Of a DNA stretch of 64,000 nucleotides, positions 62,584-64,000 are shown one piece after another. Source of the stretch: CAWEDP01 sp963807925 (GTDB taxonomy: Bacteria; Acidobacteriota; Vicinamibacteria; Vicinamibacterales; CAVVIG01); the NCBI GenBank assembly GCA_963807925.1, contig CAWEDP010000002.1, positions 2,852,001 through 2,916,000 of the forward strand. The letters run 5' to 3'. Position numbers and translations under genes: made by a program. The notes beneath the pieces were generated by a model. It did no database searches. It worked only from the letters and a program-made list of their open reading frames with translations, and was not told where the DNA came from. Position 1 is the stretch's first letter; every line of letters starts with the position of its first letter.

Positions 62584-64000
62584 ATGCCGGCTGTAGCGCA
62601 ACCAACTGACTGGCCCAACCCTCACGCCGCGGAGGTGCGCAAGCTTTCGACGCTGCTCGAGGTCAGTCAGGCGCTGCTCGCCGCCCGCGAACTGCGCTCC
62701 GGCCTGGTCAACGTCCTGGCGATACTCGGCCGCCATCACGGCGCCATTCGCAGCACGGTCGTGCTGCTCGACGACCGCAGCGGCGAAGTCGCGGTCGAAG
62801 CGTCGGCGGGCGCCACCGAGGCGGACCGGTCGGTCCGCTACCGCCTCGGCGAAGGAATCACCGGCCAGGTGGTCCAGAGCGGGAAGCCGATGGTGGTGCC
62901 GCAGGTGAGCCGCGAGCCGCGGTTTCTCAACCGCGCCGCGCGGCGCCCCGAGCTCGTCCATCAGGAGCTCACCTACATTTGCGTCCCGATCGCGCTCGAG
63001 GGGCAGTCCATCGGCGCGCTCGGGATCGACTTGCGCTACAAGGCAGGACGCGACTACGAGCGGACGGCCAAGTTCCTGGGCGTCGTCGGCTCGATGATCG
63101 CACAGGCGATCAAGGTCCACCGGCTCATCGAAGCCGACCGCCAGATCCTGGTCGACGAAAACCGGCACCTGCGGTCGGAGCTGAAGGCGCGGTACGGGTT
63201 CGCGAACATCGTCGGCACGAGCCGCGCGATGCAGGAGGTGTACGAGCAGATCACGCAGGTCGCGCCCACCAACACGACCGTGCTCCTGCGTGGCGAGTCG
63301 GGCACCGGCAAGGAGCTGATCGCGCACGCCATACACTACAACTCGGCGCGCGCCAAGAAGCCGTTCATCAAGGTGAGCTGCGCCGCGCTCCCGCCGGACC
63401 TGATCGAATCGGAGCTGTTCGGATACGAGAAGGGCGCGTTCACCGGCGCGTACGGATCGAAGAAGGGCCGCTTCGAGCTCGCCGAAGGCGGCACGCTCTT
63501 CCTCGACGAGATCGGCGAGCTCAGCCTCGCCATCCAGGTGAAGCTGCTGCGCGTGCTGCAGGAGCGCGAGTTCGAGCGGCTGGGCGGCACGCAGACGATT
63601 CAGGCCAACGTCCGCCTGGTCACCGCCACCAACAAGGACCTCGAGAAGGCGATTGCCGCCGGCGATTTCCGCGAGGACCTCTACTACCGCCTCAACGTCT
63701 TCTCGATCTTCGTGCCGCCGCTGCGCGATCGGAAGGCGGACGTGCTGCAGCTGGCCAACCACTTCCTCGAGAAGCTCTCGGATCAGCACGGCAAGAACAT
63801 CAAGCGCATCGCAACGCCCGCGATCGACATGCTCACCTGCTATCACTGGCCGGGCAACGTCCGCGAGCTCGAAAACGCCATCGAGCGCAGCGTCGTGGTC
63901 TGCAACACGCAGGTGCTCCACGCGCACCATCTCCCCCCGACGCTGCAGACGGCCGAGGCGTCGGGCACGACGATGGAGCTGTCGCTCGAGGCGGCGACCG
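62584..64000 (+). CDS. NifA-like sigma-54-dependent activator (GAF-AAA+), 3' end outside the window
   Basis: 472 codons are visible. Residues 20-185 form a GAF sensor (LSTLLEVSQALLAARELRSG, YRLGEGITGQVVQSGKPMVV, YICVPIALEGQSIGALGID). A linker helix (EADRQILVDENRHLRSELKA) leads to the AAA+ domain from about 205: IVGTSRAMQEVYEQITQVAP, Walker A GESGTGKELIAHAIH (near 236), ELFGYEKGAFTGAYGSKKG with the GAFTGA loop that contacts sigma-54 (near 284), Walker B GGTLFLDEIGEL, VRLVTATNKDLEKAI, DLYYRLNVF and WPGNVRELENAIERSVVV. The DNA-binding domain would follow beyond 64000. The GAF type and order match NifA. No nitrogenase gene is present, so the targets are probably other nitrogen genes. Confidence 0.92.
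   Translation, partial: MPAVAQPTDWPNPHAAEVRKLSTLLEVSQALLAARELRSGLVNVLAILGRHHGAIRSTVVLLDDRSGEVAVEASAGATEADRSVRYRLGEGITGQVVQSGKPMVVPQVSREPRFLNRAARRPELVHQELTYICVPIALEGQSIGALGIDLRYKAGRDYERTAKFLGVVGSMIAQAIKVHRLIEADRQILVDENRHLRSELKARYGFANIVGTSRAMQEVYEQITQVAPTNTTVLLRGESGTGKELIAHAIHYNSARAKKPFIKVSCAALPPDLIESELFGYEKGAFTGAYGSKKGRFELAEGGTLFLDEIGELSLAIQVKLLRVLQEREFERLGGTQTIQANVRLVTATNKDLEKAIAAGDFREDLYYRLNVFSIFVPPLRDRKADVLQLANHFLEKLSDQHGKNIKRIATPAIDMLTCYHWPGNVRELENAIERSVVVCNTQVLHAHHLPPTLQTAEASGTTMELSLEAAT

Overview
The window looks like a chromosomal piece of a high-GC Acidobacteriota member, most likely class Vicinamibacteria. This is inferred from gene content: four very large TonB-dependent receptors with N-terminal carboxypeptidase-regulatory-like (Oar-type) domains, two pyrroloquinoline-quinone (PQQ) propeller dehydrogenases, a CRTAC1-type FG-GAP/ASPIC protein, and many secreted proteins of unnamed families. 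No rRNA, tRNA, CRISPR array, transposase or phage gene was seen.

Layout. 1-8.7 kb: secreted or membrane proteins of mostly unknown role (two members of a paralogous family, an NHL propeller, a VOC protein, a DUF5818-like protein). 8.7-11.7 kb: a frameshifted TonB receptor. 12.4-16.7 kb: an RND efflux adaptor and pump. 16.9-18.3 kb: glutamine synthetase (glnA), followed by a decayed luciferase-like monooxygenase. 19-25.6 kb: cytochrome c, two PQQ dehydrogenases, a VOC protein and a metallo-beta-lactamase-fold hydrolase, probably a periplasmic oxidation island. 25.8-32.2 kb: two paralogous TonB receptors, each with terminators. 32.3-35.8 kb: a CusF-Sco fusion and a PpiC-TPR-FG-GAP-ASPIC fusion. 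37-38.7 kb: a membrane glycosyltransferase. 38.8-43.8 kb: a complete urease operon (ureABCEFGD). Divergent from it at 44.2-51 kb: an outer-membrane porin and the urea ABC transporter urtABCDE. 51-58 kb: TonB receptor, D-amino-acid-oxidase-like protein, D-threonine-aldolase/D-serine-dehydratase-like protein, a deleted flavin oxidase and RidA. 58.4-61.1 kb: a GAF-alpha-glucan phosphorylase gene riddled with frameshifts. 62-64 kb: a truncated circularly permuted ATP-grasp gene and a NifA-like sigma-54 activator running off the end.

The most interesting signal is regulatory. A 12-bp inverted repeat, GACA-N4-TGTC, occurs five times in perfect form, all in intergenic or leader DNA between 43.8 and 61.9 kb. 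At three separate loci two boxes (some degenerate) start exactly 31 bp apart. Good -24/-12 (sigma-54) promoter candidates lie near all three, and a sigma-54 activator gene lies in the same segment. Together with urease, the urea transporter and an apparent exported D-amino-acid deamination operon, this suggests a nitrogen-scavenging regulon.

The second theme is indels. At least eight otherwise well-conserved genes carry frameshifts, mostly single-base insertions, and the phosphorylase gene alone has about 14. The reading frames on either side remain conserved, so many of these may be consensus errors in the assembly rather than true gene decay. Three other loci (luciferase-like monooxygenase, flavin oxidase, ATP-grasp) show real-looking internal deletions.
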